From contig NC_057769.1 in assembly GCF_010389155.1 (NCBI RefSeq), positions 20,522,735 through 20,586,734 on the forward strand: a DNA stretch of 64,000 nucleotides. Reading direction: 5' to 3'. Position numbers and translations under genes: made by a program. How positions within the stretch are numbered: position 1 is the first letter of the stretch; the number at the start of each line of letters is the position of its first letter. This document shows positions 51,942 through 62,960 of this stretch, piece by piece. The DNA comes from Erigeron canadensis (lineage: Eukaryota > Streptophyta > Magnoliopsida > Asterales > Asteraceae). The notes under the pieces were generated by a model. The model was not told the DNA's origin, ran no database searches, and worked only from the letters and a program-made list of their open reading frames with translations.

Positions 51942-53626
51942 TCAAGTGTTCATCGGGTTTGTCGTCTGAGTAAACTGGGTAGGTTGTTCTTGAATATTTA
52001 CTTGAGAAGAATTATCAGGAGAGGATGGTGAAGAAGAATCATTAGAAGAGGATGAAGAACTATTACTTGAGGAAGTAGCACCTTGCTCAGAAGAACTTGA
52101 TGATGATTCATGATTGTTATCAGGAACTGGATCATTGTTCGGAATTGGTTCAACGATGACTTGAGGTTCTTTATCATGAATCGGTTTAGAATTGTAGAAT
52201 TCTTCAAAAAGAATATCTAATTCATCACTTGTTGGAGTTGGAAACTTCTTGAATTTAGATGCTAAAGTAGAAGTTCTTGATGAAGTACTTGAAGCACTTG
52301 GATCATTACTTGTTGGTAGCAAACTTTCTTGTTCAAAAATCATGCCCGACATCTCATCAAACCAAACATTCATTGTTTCTTGAATTGTCTTTGTTCGGCG
52401 ATTGTAGATTCGGTAGGCAATTGATGTCTTGGAATAACCAACAAAGTAACCTTCATCACCTTTCTTCTCGAACTTTCCAAGATTCTCCCGATCATTCAAA
52501 GTATAACAAACACACCCAAAGATATGAAAATAGTTGATGTTGGGTTTGCGTTTGTTAACAACCTCATAAGGAGTCTTCTCGAAATGCTGATTGACAATGG
52601 ACCGATTTGAGTGTGACAAGCAGTGTCAACAACTTCAGCCCACATATTGGAAGGCAACTTGGAATAAGCAAGCATTGTTCTTGCAGCTTCCACTAGCGTT
52701 TGATTTCTCCTTTCAACGACACCGTTTTGTTATGGGGTACGAACCGCAGAGAATTGGTGAGTAATGCCCTTGGATTTACAAAACTCATCAAAAACGGCAT
52801 TTTTGAACTCAGTTCCGTTATCCGAACGGATGTAATGAACTGGAAGTTGAAGATTTACTTGAGTAGAAGTGATGAAGTCAATCAAAATCTGAGTTGTTTC
52901 ATCTTTGGATGCAAGAAACTTGACCCAAGTATATCTTGCATAGTCATCAACAATAACCAAGATGTATTTCTTTCCATTTCGGCTTTGTACTTTCATCGGC
53001 CCACAAAGATCCATGTGAAGCAAATGAAGAGGTGCTAATGAATTTGGAGATTTCTTTGGTTTATGAGAAGCTCGTTTAATCTTCCCAACAGCACAAGAAG
53101 GACAAACATGCTCACTTTCATACTTATAGTCCGGTAAGCCTTCAACTAGATGCTTGTTGACCAAAGTATTGATAGTTGGAAAATTTAGATGAGAAAGCCT
53201 TCTATGCCATAACCAAAAATTCTTTGATATAGCCTTGGAAATGAGACAAATATTATCGGTTGGTTGGTTATCATCGAGATTCACGGTAAAAAGATTATCA
53301 TCGCGGTCGCCACAAAGAATGTCAACTCCATCTAGAGTTTGGACTTTGCAATGAGATTGTCGAAAAATAACTTGAATATTGTTGTCACAAAATTGTCCAA
53401 CACTGAACAAGTTATGACTTAATCCTTCAACATAATGAACTTTCTTAATGACAATTCCATTGCGTTCAATGGCTCCATAACCTAAGATAGGAGCGAAATT
53501 GTTGTTCCCAAATCGAACAGTTCCCATGAATCGTTCGATAAAGTTCTTGAGCAATGCTTTATTGCCAGTCATGTGTTTTGAACACCCGGAGTCGAGTATC
53601 CAAACACAGATGGTTATTTCCTGCAA
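51942..53626 (-). pseudogene. pol: E3 protease, pre-integrase and integrase
   Basis: The upstream half of pol. 53626-52730 (298 codons, no ATG at its start) has protease DSG in ILDSGCSKHMTGN, pre-integrase LWHRRLSHLNFP and CPSC, and the integrase core with HMDLCGPM and RSDNGTEF intact. A nonsense codon replaces Gln in the PQQNGVVE region near 52730. A one-base shift near 52615 and a TGA at 51942 are the other breaks. With three lesions in ~3.5 kb, E3 is the youngest-looking pol in the window. Confidence 0.85.
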
Positions 53627-53636
53627 TCAAAGAAAT

Positions 53637-55886
53637 TTAACCGACTTTAGGTACCCACTTGAAGACGGGTCCTTTGTGGTTAGTTAACACAGGCAGGGTA
53701 TATAACTTAGGAAATGCATACAAACATGCTTTAGAATCAACATAAACATTAACAAGCACATCATCAATAAGCACATTTGGATAAAAGGTACGCACATTCA
53801 CATTAGAATTAAAAGTAACATGTCTATCAGCATTCAAATCATTCACACAAGCACGAGAATTAAAATTGTTTACAGACCCACAAGGCATTGCCTTGGTATT
53901 ATTAACATTGTTTTTCAACGATGAATTCTTCAGATCAATAGGAACTCTCTTCTTCCTATTATGACTCTTTTTCCTCCTCCTCTTCTTCTTTTCCTCAACA
54001 TGCTTACTAGTGATCTTAGGTTCTAATGACTTAGCAACCCATTTAGTATCACTAATTAAGCTCTTTCCACCTGTTGAATTGACACTAAGAAGATTAGAAC
54101 GAGGGTTTTTGAACACTTTCATCTTTTTAGAGTCTTTTGTAGGTACAGAAACTTCTTGTTTCTTTGGTTTATCATGAGAAAACCACCCATATCTATCCCT
54201 ATATCTAGTTGCACCATTTGAAGTATCCCTAGTTAGTGAAACTGAGCTAGACTTAGATACCTTTGGTAATGAGCTAGATTGAGAGTTAGATGAAGAAACA
54301 TTAGGATTGTCTGTCGGAAGTTTCACTTTGGTGTACTTTGTTCTGGGAATGGTCTCAACTTGTTTGGTTTTGACATGATTATCCGGGGTAGGACACTTTG
54401 GTTTTAACTTATTGATTTTTGTGATGGTCTTGGGTTCAGTCTTGACGAGTTTGGAAATAACTCGTTTCTTTGAATAATATGATGTTGGAGCTTTGGAAAA
54501 TAGGTTTTGAGATTCCTCATTTGTTTCAACTTTGATTTTGGTAGATTCAATCTTTTTCTCAGTTTCCGAATCAAAAACATATTCTCCCTCCATGAATTTA
54601 TCAAAATCATCTTTTGTGAAGAATATCACCGGAGGTTGATTAGTTTTAAAATCTTTTGAAATTTTTGAAAAATCAGGAATCTTGGGATTCAACTTCACAT
54701 CATGAGTAGTTTCAGAAATTAGGTCAACTTGAACCGACACATCTTTGGTTTCACAAGAAATTTGAGTACAAGTATCAACACCTATACTAGCACTAAGCTT
54801 AGGGTGAACAACTAACTCATCAAGAGTATCACAAGTGAAAAACCTATAGAAGTACCACATCAAAACTAAACTATGTGCAAGTTCGTCATTAGATAAATTA
54901 GATTGCACATAATCATCAGCTATAACAGTAGCAGCATTTTGACATGAACATTCAAGAGAATCAGTCAAGATTTGAGTGGATGAATTGGTAGATGAAACAC
55001 AACTATTTTGGGTAAAATGTTCTACTAAAGCACTTAGGTCAGTTTGAGTAGAAACATTCACACAAACTTTCTTAACATGTACAACAACCAATTTATCCTC
55101 TGAATTTGGACTTTGAGACTTGAGATGATCAATGACTTTTTGTTGAGAATCCACCTTTTGTTGTAAACCTTCTATTTGTTTTTCCAAAAATGTTAATGGA
55201 ATATACATTTTAGTTGGTTTAGGTGAAGGATTGACAGATTCTTGGTTTTGAAAATTCAATGCAATTTCTTCCAATTTAAAAATTGAAGACTCTTTTGTTT
55301 TGTAAGAAGCATTTAGAGCATCATAATAAACCAAAAATTCATCTTTTGGTTTCTCAACTTCATCAGTCTCAAATTCGTTATCCAATGGATGAATAAATTG
55401 GTGTACAATACCAAGTCGAAGAAATTTTTCATCATACAAAGGTTCTATTTCATCATTGGCTTTTTGCAATGGTGTGATATTCTCAAATCCCAACCCAAGA
55501 AGAAGATCATCTTTTGCAATTTTTGACTTGTTAAAATAAACAGTGAAATCCAAGAGAGGGTTCTGTTCAACTTTATATAACTTCTCTTGATAGAAAAGTA
55601 TATTCTTTCTAAATTCCTCAACTTGTTTTTCAAGATTTTCAATCTCAACGCCTTTTAGAAAACAAGTATGATTTAAGTCAGAAATCTTCCTTTCGAGTTC
55701 AACATTGTTTGGTTTAGCTTCTTGAAGCTTTTTATGGAGAATATAAACATCCATTTGTCTAGCATTTGCCTGAAGCCATTCATTGGTCTTTTGAATTTCA
55801 AGATCTTGATTGGCTTTTTCAAGATCTTGAAATGGTCTTTTCAAGATTAAGACATTTTTGTAATAACTTAGAATCAGGAGAGGCAT
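53637..55886 (-). CDS. gag: E3 gag C-terminal extension, 749 codons open
   Basis: The N-terminal half (residues ~1-260) is coiled-coil-like, followed by low-complexity regions with STQTDLSALVE and related TQ motifs (around 55030), a cluster of Lys-rich segments, the RYRDRYGWFS box near 54180 and a basic patch KKKRRRKKSHNRKKR near 53960. It ends KWVPKVG, followed by TAA. The ATG at 55886 is not the real start: coding similarity continues upstream to ~55963, where fragment D cuts it. Pol opens 10 nt downstream in another frame. Confidence 0.82.
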   Translation of the reverse strand: MPLLILSYYKNVLILKRPFQDLEKANQDLEIQKTNEWLQANARQMDVYILHKKLQEAKPNNVELERKISDLNHTCFLKGVEIENLEKQVEEFRKNILFYQEKLYKVEQNPLLDFTVYFNKSKIAKDDLLLGLGFENITPLQKANDEIEPLYDEKFLRLGIVHQFIHPLDNEFETDEVEKPKDEFLVYYDALNASYKTKESSIFKLEEIALNFQNQESVNPSPKPTKMYIPLTFLEKQIEGLQQKVDSQQKVIDHLKSQSPNSEDKLVVVHVKKVCVNVSTQTDLSALVEHFTQNSCVSSTNSSTQILTDSLECSCQNAATVIADDYVQSNLSNDELAHSLVLMWYFYRFFTCDTLDELVVHPKLSASIGVDTCTQISCETKDVSVQVDLISETTHDVKLNPKIPDFSKISKDFKTNQPPVIFFTKDDFDKFMEGEYVFDSETEKKIESTKIKVETNEESQNLFSKAPTSYYSKKRVISKLVKTEPKTITKINKLKPKCPTPDNHVKTKQVETIPRTKYTKVKLPTDNPNVSSSNSQSSSLPKVSKSSSVSLTRDTSNGATRYRDRYGWFSHDKPKKQEVSVPTKDSKKMKVFKNPRSNLLSVNSTGGKSLISDTKWVAKSLEPKITSKHVEEKKKRRRKKSHNRKKRVPIDLKNSSLKNNVNNTKAMPCGSVNNFNSRACVNDLNADRHVTFNSNVNVRTFYPNVLIDDVLVNVYVDSKACLYAFPKLYTLPVLTNHKGPVFKWVPKVG

Positions 55887-55962
55887 TCAACTCACATTTT
55901 TTAACCAACACTTGGTCTTAATATGATTGAAAGTCTTGTTTAATAGCATCATGTTCAAAAAG

Positions 55963-57205
55963 TGTTGAAACATGAGGACCGTTCAAATCGTGATCTAAAC
56001 AACTACAAACGTGCGGAATCCGATTGTAATTGTCTTTGAGGATTCTGAATAAACATGAACATATATGCACGAATTGAACAAAGAACAAGAGATATAAAAC
56101 GAATTCCTTTATTAATCAGTCATCTCGATTACAATACAATGATAAATCTGTATAGAAAACATCTCAATGATTACGGATTACAATCAAAGAGACGACAATA
56201 ATAATGAATTACATGGGCGGACACGGTGTATAGATCTCTACACCGATCCTATGAATAGCTTTCTGACTAGTCTAAAACCATTAACCCTAAATTGTAACCT
56301 AAGTCGTGTGTATATAGGCTATCGAATGGGTTCGTGGGCTTCGAGCTCCTTCGCACGAACTGCCGCCTCATGCTGACGTCATCACAACCTTGATGATGTC
56401 TTCTTTTCATCATAATCAGCCCTTTGAATTGTATTGCAACGGACAACAAAAGCCTATCAATTCTATAGACTCCCCTTTTTCCGTTGCAATCAATTCTAGA
56501 TGAACTCCGATAATCAATAGCTACCGAAAAACCTGAATCCACTGGCTCCCCCTTAACTCATGATATCGAGTCTTCTTGTTGAAACTCGATCTTCTGACAT
56601 CACATCCTGATCTTCAAACTGCAAAGTCCCTGTCCGTCTATGAAAACCAACTAACCCAACACATCTCATTGTAGTTCTCCCCCTTAACAGTTAACCACCT
56701 CCGAATTAAGCATTGCCACCTTCCACTTAGGATTTTCGCTCTCCTTGCCTAATCGGCATAAAATAGAGAAGTTGTTTTTCCAACAATCAGCATCAATCAA
56801 CCAGCTATCACAAAGATAAGAAACTCTACAACCTGCAACTAAAAATGTAATACCATAGACCCTGTCTCAACTATAGCAGCATCAAAACTCCGTTTTGTAT
56901 CTCCACAACTCTACTAATCACCTGAAGTCTTTCTTATCGGATCTCCCCTTCAGTTATATAAACCGCCAATCACATAAAGATCTTAATCTCGCAATGAAAC
57001 TTATATATCGCCTGATTATTATCCTTACATCATGGAATATAGATAGGTTCAATCTTCAAATATTCAAACAACAAATAACCAGTTTCATCATTTCAATACT
57101 TCAACAAAGTTTCAGCTATGTCTCGTATCTTCATTGCTCCAATACTTTGACAAAAACTTCCATAACTGCTATATAGAAGATCATTTGTTAAAAATTGTTA
57201 AACAA
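55963..57205 (-). mobile_element. D copy A: LTR plus adjacent 3' region of another LTR element, inside E3
   Basis: On the plus strand TGTTGAAACATG (55963) opens an LTR-like block to ~56467, followed by the complement of a purine tract (GACTCCCC...TTTTTCC), then ~730 bp homologous in reverse to 60010-60722. It ends near 57205 directly against the truncated E3 5' LTR. TGACGTCA at 56374-56381 and a TATA-like site near 56312 are shared with copy B. A conserved plus-strand ORF (56895-57176) is antisense to the element and probably meaningless. Confidence 0.7.
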
Positions 57206-57505
57206 GTTCACAGATTCAACGGTGGATTTGTGTGTGTGTTCTTGGTGTTTTAGTGTGTGTTTCTAGAGAGAGAGCTGAGAGAGGAAAGATTGGGATTAAG
57301 TGTGTGTAAAATTACAGGAATGAAATGGAATGGGGAAAAGGCTTATGATTTCTAAGGTGTTGATGGATATTTATAGTCTAACTATACAATTAAGCTAATT
57401 AACACATCTAGTCCCTCATCCTTAGAAATCATTTATCTATGACTTAACAACAAGTAAGTCCACTAACTTAAATTACAATTTATCACTATTTTTGGATTTC
57501 TAACA
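57206..57505 (-). repeat. E3 5' LTR, missing its last ~28 bp
   Basis: Matches 46999-47305. The terminal segment and the primer-binding site that should follow are absent, replaced by D copy A. The outer end is intact and flanked by TSD ATAGT. Confidence 0.85.
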
Positions 57506-58917
57506 ATAGTCTTGGCTTGAAATATGATGTAGGAACATAATGGATATATGGTCAAAGAAGCTATAGATGGGAAGTACCCATTTTGGATAGATGAGTATAA
57601 TATGTGGCATATCAATGTGAGTCATAGCCCCCTTTCAAGCTATTTTATGTGTTTAACTATCGGGGTGAAAAGCATGATATATAAATGAAATTGCTTTCTA
57701 TATATTTATGAAATGATTCTTGATACTATGATTATGAAATTAAGCTAAATGGTATGTTCAATGTGATAAATGTTTTATGATGAGCTTGAGTTCTGTCAAC
57801 CCGTTTTCTTTCGGTACACTACTATTTACTCCGAAAGTGGAGGCCTATAGTTAGATAGTTGCGCAACTAGGAGTCGTCCACCCACCCAGAGCGTAACGGT
57901 GGAAGGTTGGTTGCCTTTGTGACGACCTTCACTTCCAGAACGACCAGAGCGGTGTTCTAGCTACCTCAAATTTAAATGGTCGTCTCCATGGCACGACCCT
58001 ACTTATAAATAAAGCACTTGATTGACAGCTTTTGCTATGAAATGAAATAATATATTGTTGGACATGAAAATGGTAGTAGTAGTGGCTCAAGCATTAATCA
58101 TCAAAAATTATTTGAACTATGCCCTTGTGGCTAAAAGAATTGGATTATGAAAATTATGCCTTTGTGGATAAACGAAGTTGATATTAATATTGTTGATAAT
58201 TGGAAATTGTTTGAACATACGGTTTGGGTATCGTCCCTTATATGGAATCTTGAAAGTCGTTGAAATTGGAGATATTGAAAAGAAATTGATAACCGAATGA
58301 TTTTGGTATGGTATACGATTAATCAATTTATATACTTTTTCTCTCATGATGATTTGACAAAATGAGAACTTTGAAATTTTACCATGGATTTTTCTAAGTT
58401 TTGATATGACATTATGGTATTTGGAAAACTTGATATTTGGATATGAAAATTTTGTCGGTCATATGGTTTGAATATTTCGAAATGTAATGGTAATCTGTTT
58501 CCTAAGTATTAAAATGGTTATGTACCAATATTTATATAAAAACCTATGCACTCACCAACTACATTTTGGTAGTTGACACTTTTTTCTTCATGCTTTTAGG
58601 AAATAAGCTCAAACATTGAGGATTTATATGCTTCATGATTATTTGCATTGCACTTTGGAGTGAAAGATCAAACCTTGTGATAGGCAATGGAATCCGCCTT
58701 GATCATTGTAGTTTACTATTGCATGTGCTTGTTATTTGGTTCGTGGACTTAATATCCAAGTATGGTGGACGCATTTGTATTTGGAAATTGGTTCACATGT
58801 TTGTACATTGTAAATTCTTTTTATCAAATAACGTTATGGTGAATGTTATTTATAATCCTTTATTTTGAATACTCGACTTTCTGTAAATCTCATTGTTCCG
58901 CCTTAGTTGGGGTGTTA
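57506..58917 (+). other. Gypsy-like LTR sequence, right part
   Basis: Non-coding. It ends TTGGGGTGTTACA, followed by TATCAGAGCA, which matches the core of an initiator-Met primer-binding site. This is a common LTR/primer-binding junction in plant Ty3/Gypsy elements. No pol or chromodomain follows, so the family is not proven. Confidence 0.45.
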
Positions 58918-58927
58918 CATATCAGAG
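58918..58927 (+). promoter_or_regulatory. Primer-binding-like site
   Basis: TATCAGAGCA directly after GTGTTACA. It lacks the leading TGG seen in E0, E1 and E2, so it may be degraded. Confidence 0.5.
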
Positions 58928-58989
58928 CAGGGAAGACGTTTTCAGTCTTCAATCGTGATCTGTATTGAGGATTTTCTGCAAATTCGTGT

Positions 58990-59370
58990 TCAGTTCGTGA
59001 AGATGAAGAAGTTCGTGCAACTTCGTGCTTACATCAGCACGAAGAGGCATTAGCCTCGTGCTTACGTCACCACGGAGTTGCTATTATTTGCATGATATTT
59101 CGTTTGACTTCGTGCTTACATCAACATGAAGTGGATCAAGTTCACAGTGACATCAACACGAGTTCATGAACAAGATTATCACGAATTAATGATTAAGTTC
59201 ATGCATACATCACCACGAAGAGGTTCTCCTTCGTGCTGACATCACACGAAGATAATCTCATATCAAGTTCGTGCTTACGTCATCTCAAAGTATTCGTTAC
59301 TTCATGGTGACGTCATGCTGAAGATGATATGTTGATCTGAAACAAGTTCGTGTTTGCATTAACACGAAGA
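58990..59370. repeat. Leader palindrome array (CTTCGTGCT / AGCACGAAG)
   Basis: The best copy, near 59022-59045, pairs CTTCGTGCT with AGCACGAAG around TACATC. At least eight further imperfect copies follow to 59370, for example TTCGTGCTGACATCACACGAA near 59230. Loop variants include TGACGTCA-like cores (CTTCATGGTGACGTCATGCTGAAG near 59303). 59371-59934 holds no gene that I can see. Confidence 0.75.
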
Positions 59371-59934
59371 TGTCTACTTCCTTGTTTGAATCTTATAACA
59401 AGAAACAGATCGAGTAAAAAGGTTCCAAGTTTGTGTGCAGACATATCCTATGAAGCACACAAGACAGGGTAGTAGAAAAGCCAAGAGATTTTGGCGGGTT
59501 TTGCCCATGGTCTTAAAATGGCATGTTTTATTGAGATTTGAAGTTTGGTAGCGGTCGAAAAATTTTCGGTCCGTTTTTGTGCGTTTTCGGCACGTTTTGG
59601 ATGAAAACTTTCGGCAATTATCAAATTTTTCCCACAGCCTTTTTTAAAAAAAATTTATGTGAATACCAATGTTTTACGTAAATAAGTTTTTCCAGAAAAT
59701 TTGGAGGGAAAACGGGTATACCCTGTTTGGTGAAGAGCTTTATACGTCGTGAGCTCTAAGTATTTTGAAGAACCTCAAGAATGAGAGATACCGTAACCAA
59801 TTATAGGCTTATTTTCAGAGTATTTTCCGAGAAAAGGGGGAATAAAAATTTCAAGAATGTTCTTCGGTTTTCTCAGCAAAACTCTGATATGCTCGAGACA
59901 AAGTGGTGATCAAAGTGTTATTCTGTTAGAACTA

Positions 59935-61253
59935 ACAATTGACGGTGTTTACACTTTCAACACTCTCTAGTAATGAAGATCATAGTGTTTTCGGTCTTGA
60001 TTAACACTATTCAATAAATGAACTTCTATATAGCAGCTGTTGTCGAAGTATTGGAGCAATGAAGATACGAGACATAGCTCAAACTTTGTTGAAGTATTGA
60101 AATGATGAAACTGGTTATTTGTTGTTTGAGTATTTGAAGATTGAACCTATATATATTCCATGATGTAAGGATAATAATCAGGCGAAATATAAGTTTCATT
60201 GCGAGATTAAGATCTTTATATGATTGGAGGTTTATATAACTGAAGGGGAGATCCGATAAGAAAGACTTCAGGTGATTAGTAGAGTTGTGGAGATACAAAA
60301 CGGAGTTTGATGCTGTTATAGTTGAGACAGGGTCTATGGTATTACATTTTGTGATGCAGTTTGTAGAGTTTCTTATCTTTGTGATAGCTGGTTGATTTGA
60401 TGCTGATTGTTGGAAATTCAACTTCTCTATTCTATGCCGATTAGACAAGGAGAGCGACAATCCTAAGTGGAAGGTGGCAATGCTTAATTCGGAGGTGGTT
60501 AACTTTTGAGGGGGAAAACACAATGAGATGTGTTGGGTTAGTTGGTTGTCATAGAGGGACAGGGACTTTGCAGTTTGAAGATCAGGATGCGATGTCAGAA
60601 GATCAAGATTCAACAAGAAGACTCGATTTCATCAGTTAAGGGAGGGCCAATGGATTCAGGTTTTTCGGTAGCTATTATTTATCAGAGTTTATCTAGAATT
60701 GATTGCAACGGAAAAGGGGGAGTCTGTAGATGCACGTTTAGTGCATAGATTATTGTCTGTTGCATTGCAATTCAAAGGGCTGATTACTAAGAAGAGAAGA
60801 TGTCTTCAAGGTCGTGATGACGTCAGCACGAAGCAGCAATTCGTGTGAAGAGATCCAAAGCCCACGAAAGTGCTTGAAATCCAGCCCATTCCACAGCCTA
60901 TATATAGACGACTTAGGTTATTGTTTAGGGTTAATGGTTTTAGACTAGTCAGAAAGCTATTCATAGGATCGGTGTAGAGATCTATACACCGTGTCCGCCC
61001 ATGTAATTCATTATTATTATTATCTCTTTGATCGTAATCCATAATCATTGAGATGTTTTCTATACGGATTTATCATTGTATTGTAATCGAGATGACTGAA
61101 TAATAAAGGAATTCGTTTTATATCTCTTGTTCATTTGTCAATTCGTGTTTATGTGTTCATGTTCTTTCAGAAATCTCAAAGTCATTTACAATCGGATTCC
61201 GCACGTTTGTAGTCGAATTGGTCGCGATTTGAATGGTCCGACGTGTTTCAACA
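59935..61253 (+). mobile_element. D copy B: 3' region and LTR of another LTR element
   Basis: Homologous in inverted orientation to 55963-57205. 3' non-coding region to ~60709, purine tract GGAAAAGGGGGAG (60710-60722), then an LTR-like block from TGTAGATGCACG (60725) to GTTTCAACA (61253) that abuts E0 gag. The minus-strand 196-codon ORF at 60026-60616 is antisense to this orientation, and I do not regard it as a gene. Confidence 0.7.
60725..61253 (+). repeat. D copy B LTR
   Basis: Contains TGACGTCA (60818-60825, a bZIP/TGA-factor type site), TATATATA (60899-60906) about 75 bp downstream, and an AATAAA signal (~61100). The same order is conserved in copy A. This looks like a U3 promoter with a stress- or hormone-type element. 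Confidence 0.65.
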
Positions 61254-62014
61254 CTTACATCACTCACCTCTGAATCAGTTTCAAGTTCAATTCTGCATTT
61301 CCTTGAACCTTTTGAAGACTTCTTCTCAGCAACAAGTGCCAATGGATCAGAATGAACACCTTCTTCTTTCATCTTTTGTGCCTTTAGAACTTGATCATTG
61401 TTCAATGTGAGTTTCTCAAACAAAGTATGAATTGTCAAGTTTCCAAAGTCTGCTTGTTGGTTCAGCTGAGTTCCATACACTTGCCACTCTTCTTCTAGAT
61501 TCTTGATGAGCTTGATATTCAGCTCCATGTTTGTTCTTTTTACATCATTTTTCCTCAGTTCATTGATGATATTGCAAAACCTGATGTAGACATCATTAAG
61601 AGGTTCTCCTTTTTGTTGTTTGAAGGTTTCATACATGTTCAGAACAGTTGACAGCCTCATCAGAACCTTCCATTTGTTTCTCAACCTCATCCCTAATCTC
61701 CTTCCAAGTCTCATATGAGTCTACATTACAATATATATCATTAGGGAGTGCTTGATAGAGATAAGCATAGACATTTGATCAGCTTCAACATGATTTTTCT
61801 GCTCAGTATTCCAGCTCTCTTCTGGAAGTGGTTCATTGTTCATAGGGTTCTTTGGAATTTCAGGACCTTCTTTCAACGACTTTCTGATGTTCTTGGCATT
61901 CTTTTGGCGATCAATCCAATTCATAAATCTTTTCTTCCATAGAGGATAAGATCCTCTAAACAATACTGGAGGTCTTCCATCCGAACCAAGAGCCAAAGCT
62001 TCTCTTGCAGCCAT
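61254..62014 (-). pseudogene. gag: E0 gag N-terminal half
   Basis: Starts MAAREALALGSDGRPPVLFR at 62014, with the Copia Gag fold signature WKKRFMNWIDRQ and, after frameshifts near 61750 and 61660, YIRFCNIINELRKNDVKRTNME and LTIHTLFEKL. Coding stops where D copy B begins (61253). The last ~20 codons of the apparent ORF (61157-61253) come from D antisense. It matches E2 gag residues ~1-245. Confidence 0.82.
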
Positions 62015-62074
62015 ACTTAAAGATTTGAGAACAATATAATAAGATTTGAGATTTTGAAGTTGAATTCCTTAAGA

Positions 62075-62725
62075 ATGCCGAGCTTATACTTCGGCAATTA
62101 GAAGAAGTTGTTTTTGACAAAAATCAAGTTGTGAAGGATGCCGAGCAAATATTTCGGTATATAAGCAAAGTGTTTTGATCGAGATCAACTTTAACTGAGT
62201 ACCGAGATTATACTTCGGAAACTAGTACAATTTCCAACAAATCACCAACACTTAACCAAGTTTCTCAACTTCACGTGTTTGCCGAGATAAGATCTCTGCA
62301 AACAGAACAAATGCTTCCAACACTTAACCATGAAATCCAAGAGGAATTATCTTAATTATTTGCCGAGTTAATAACTCTGCAAATTAAGCAAATTCTCTAA
62401 CCTTTGTTTTATTCTTTAAATTTTACGAACAAGAAGCTCTGCAAAAAGAACAAATCAAAATCAACAACCTCTGCAAACACAAGATTTCACAAAACGACAA
62501 AATAGTCGAGTTTCAGTCATCTTCTTCGTCTAGCAACCCTACAAATGCCGAACTAACTGTAAATCTCCATTTTCTTCTTCAATACTGGGAATTAGAACTT
62601 CAAATTTGTACCAAAATGATCAGAATCTAATTGTGAACAAATCCTTAAACAAATTAAACTCTAAAATCTACCAGAATTCAAACCCACTGATCTATGCTTT
62701 TGCCGAGCTTAGATCAAATCTCACT
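62075..62725. repeat. E0 leader palindrome array (TGCCGAG / CTCGGCA)
   Basis: Copies start near 62075, 62138, 62199, 62278, 62358 and 62421, with partial copies near 62465, 62545 and 62699. Arms are TTTGCCGAG and CTC(T/G)GCAAA; loops vary from 5 to 9 nt. The array lies between the primer-binding site and the gag ATG and repeats the motif found in the E0 pol-ORF3 spacer. Confidence 0.82.
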
Positions 62726-62946
62726 TTCTGATTGAATTAAACTCTAATTTTGATACAGAAATGATGCTAATCAAAATCCTAGTTGATCGGTGAACAAACT
62801 TGGAAGAATAATACACTAATTTTGCTGAAATTGATCAAACAGTGATCTTGGCAAAACAGCAAGTTCTTGAACAGCTCAAAAACACTAGAATTAAGAACAA
62901 ATTCAGCTTGAATTTTGATTCTGGATCGTTCAGATCAACTGATTTT

Positions 62947-62958
62947 GCTCTGATACCA
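62947..62958 (-). promoter_or_regulatory. E0 primer-binding site
   Basis: GCTCTGATACCA on the plus strand, that is TGGTATCAGAGC in element sense, two bases from the 5' LTR. Confidence 0.9.
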
Positions 62959-62960
62959 AA

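Larger units (their letters stand above)
46971..57505 (-). mobile_element. E3: best-preserved Copia element, minus strand
   Basis: LTRs at 46971-47305 and ~57206-57505, about five substitutions apart, and TSD ATAGT on both sides (46966-46970 and 57506-57510). It contains a polypurine tract, a 2.8 kb structured spacer, nearly intact pol (50148-53626) and a long open gag extension (53637-55886). The gag N-terminal region, leader, primer-binding site and ~28 bp of the 5' LTR are replaced by D fragment 55963-57205. Confidence 0.87.
44225..61253. mobile_element. Composite block interrupting E0 gag
   Basis: Everything between the two halves of E0 gag. Left to right: Gypsy-like LTR sequence interrupted by a hAT element and by E3, a primer-binding-like site at 58918, a palindrome-rich leader, and LTR fragment D. 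The outer junctions do not show matching 5 bp repeats (AGAAA or AGCTT versus CTTAC), and ~1.2 kb of gag is missing. I therefore infer insertion plus deletion, or several events. Confidence 0.55.

Noticed and set aside
60026..60616. 196-codon minus-strand ORF, partly conserved in 56895-57176
   Set aside because: It is antisense to the LTR element defined by the purine tract and LTR. Its conservation follows from the two D copies being homologous DNA, and it has no domain.
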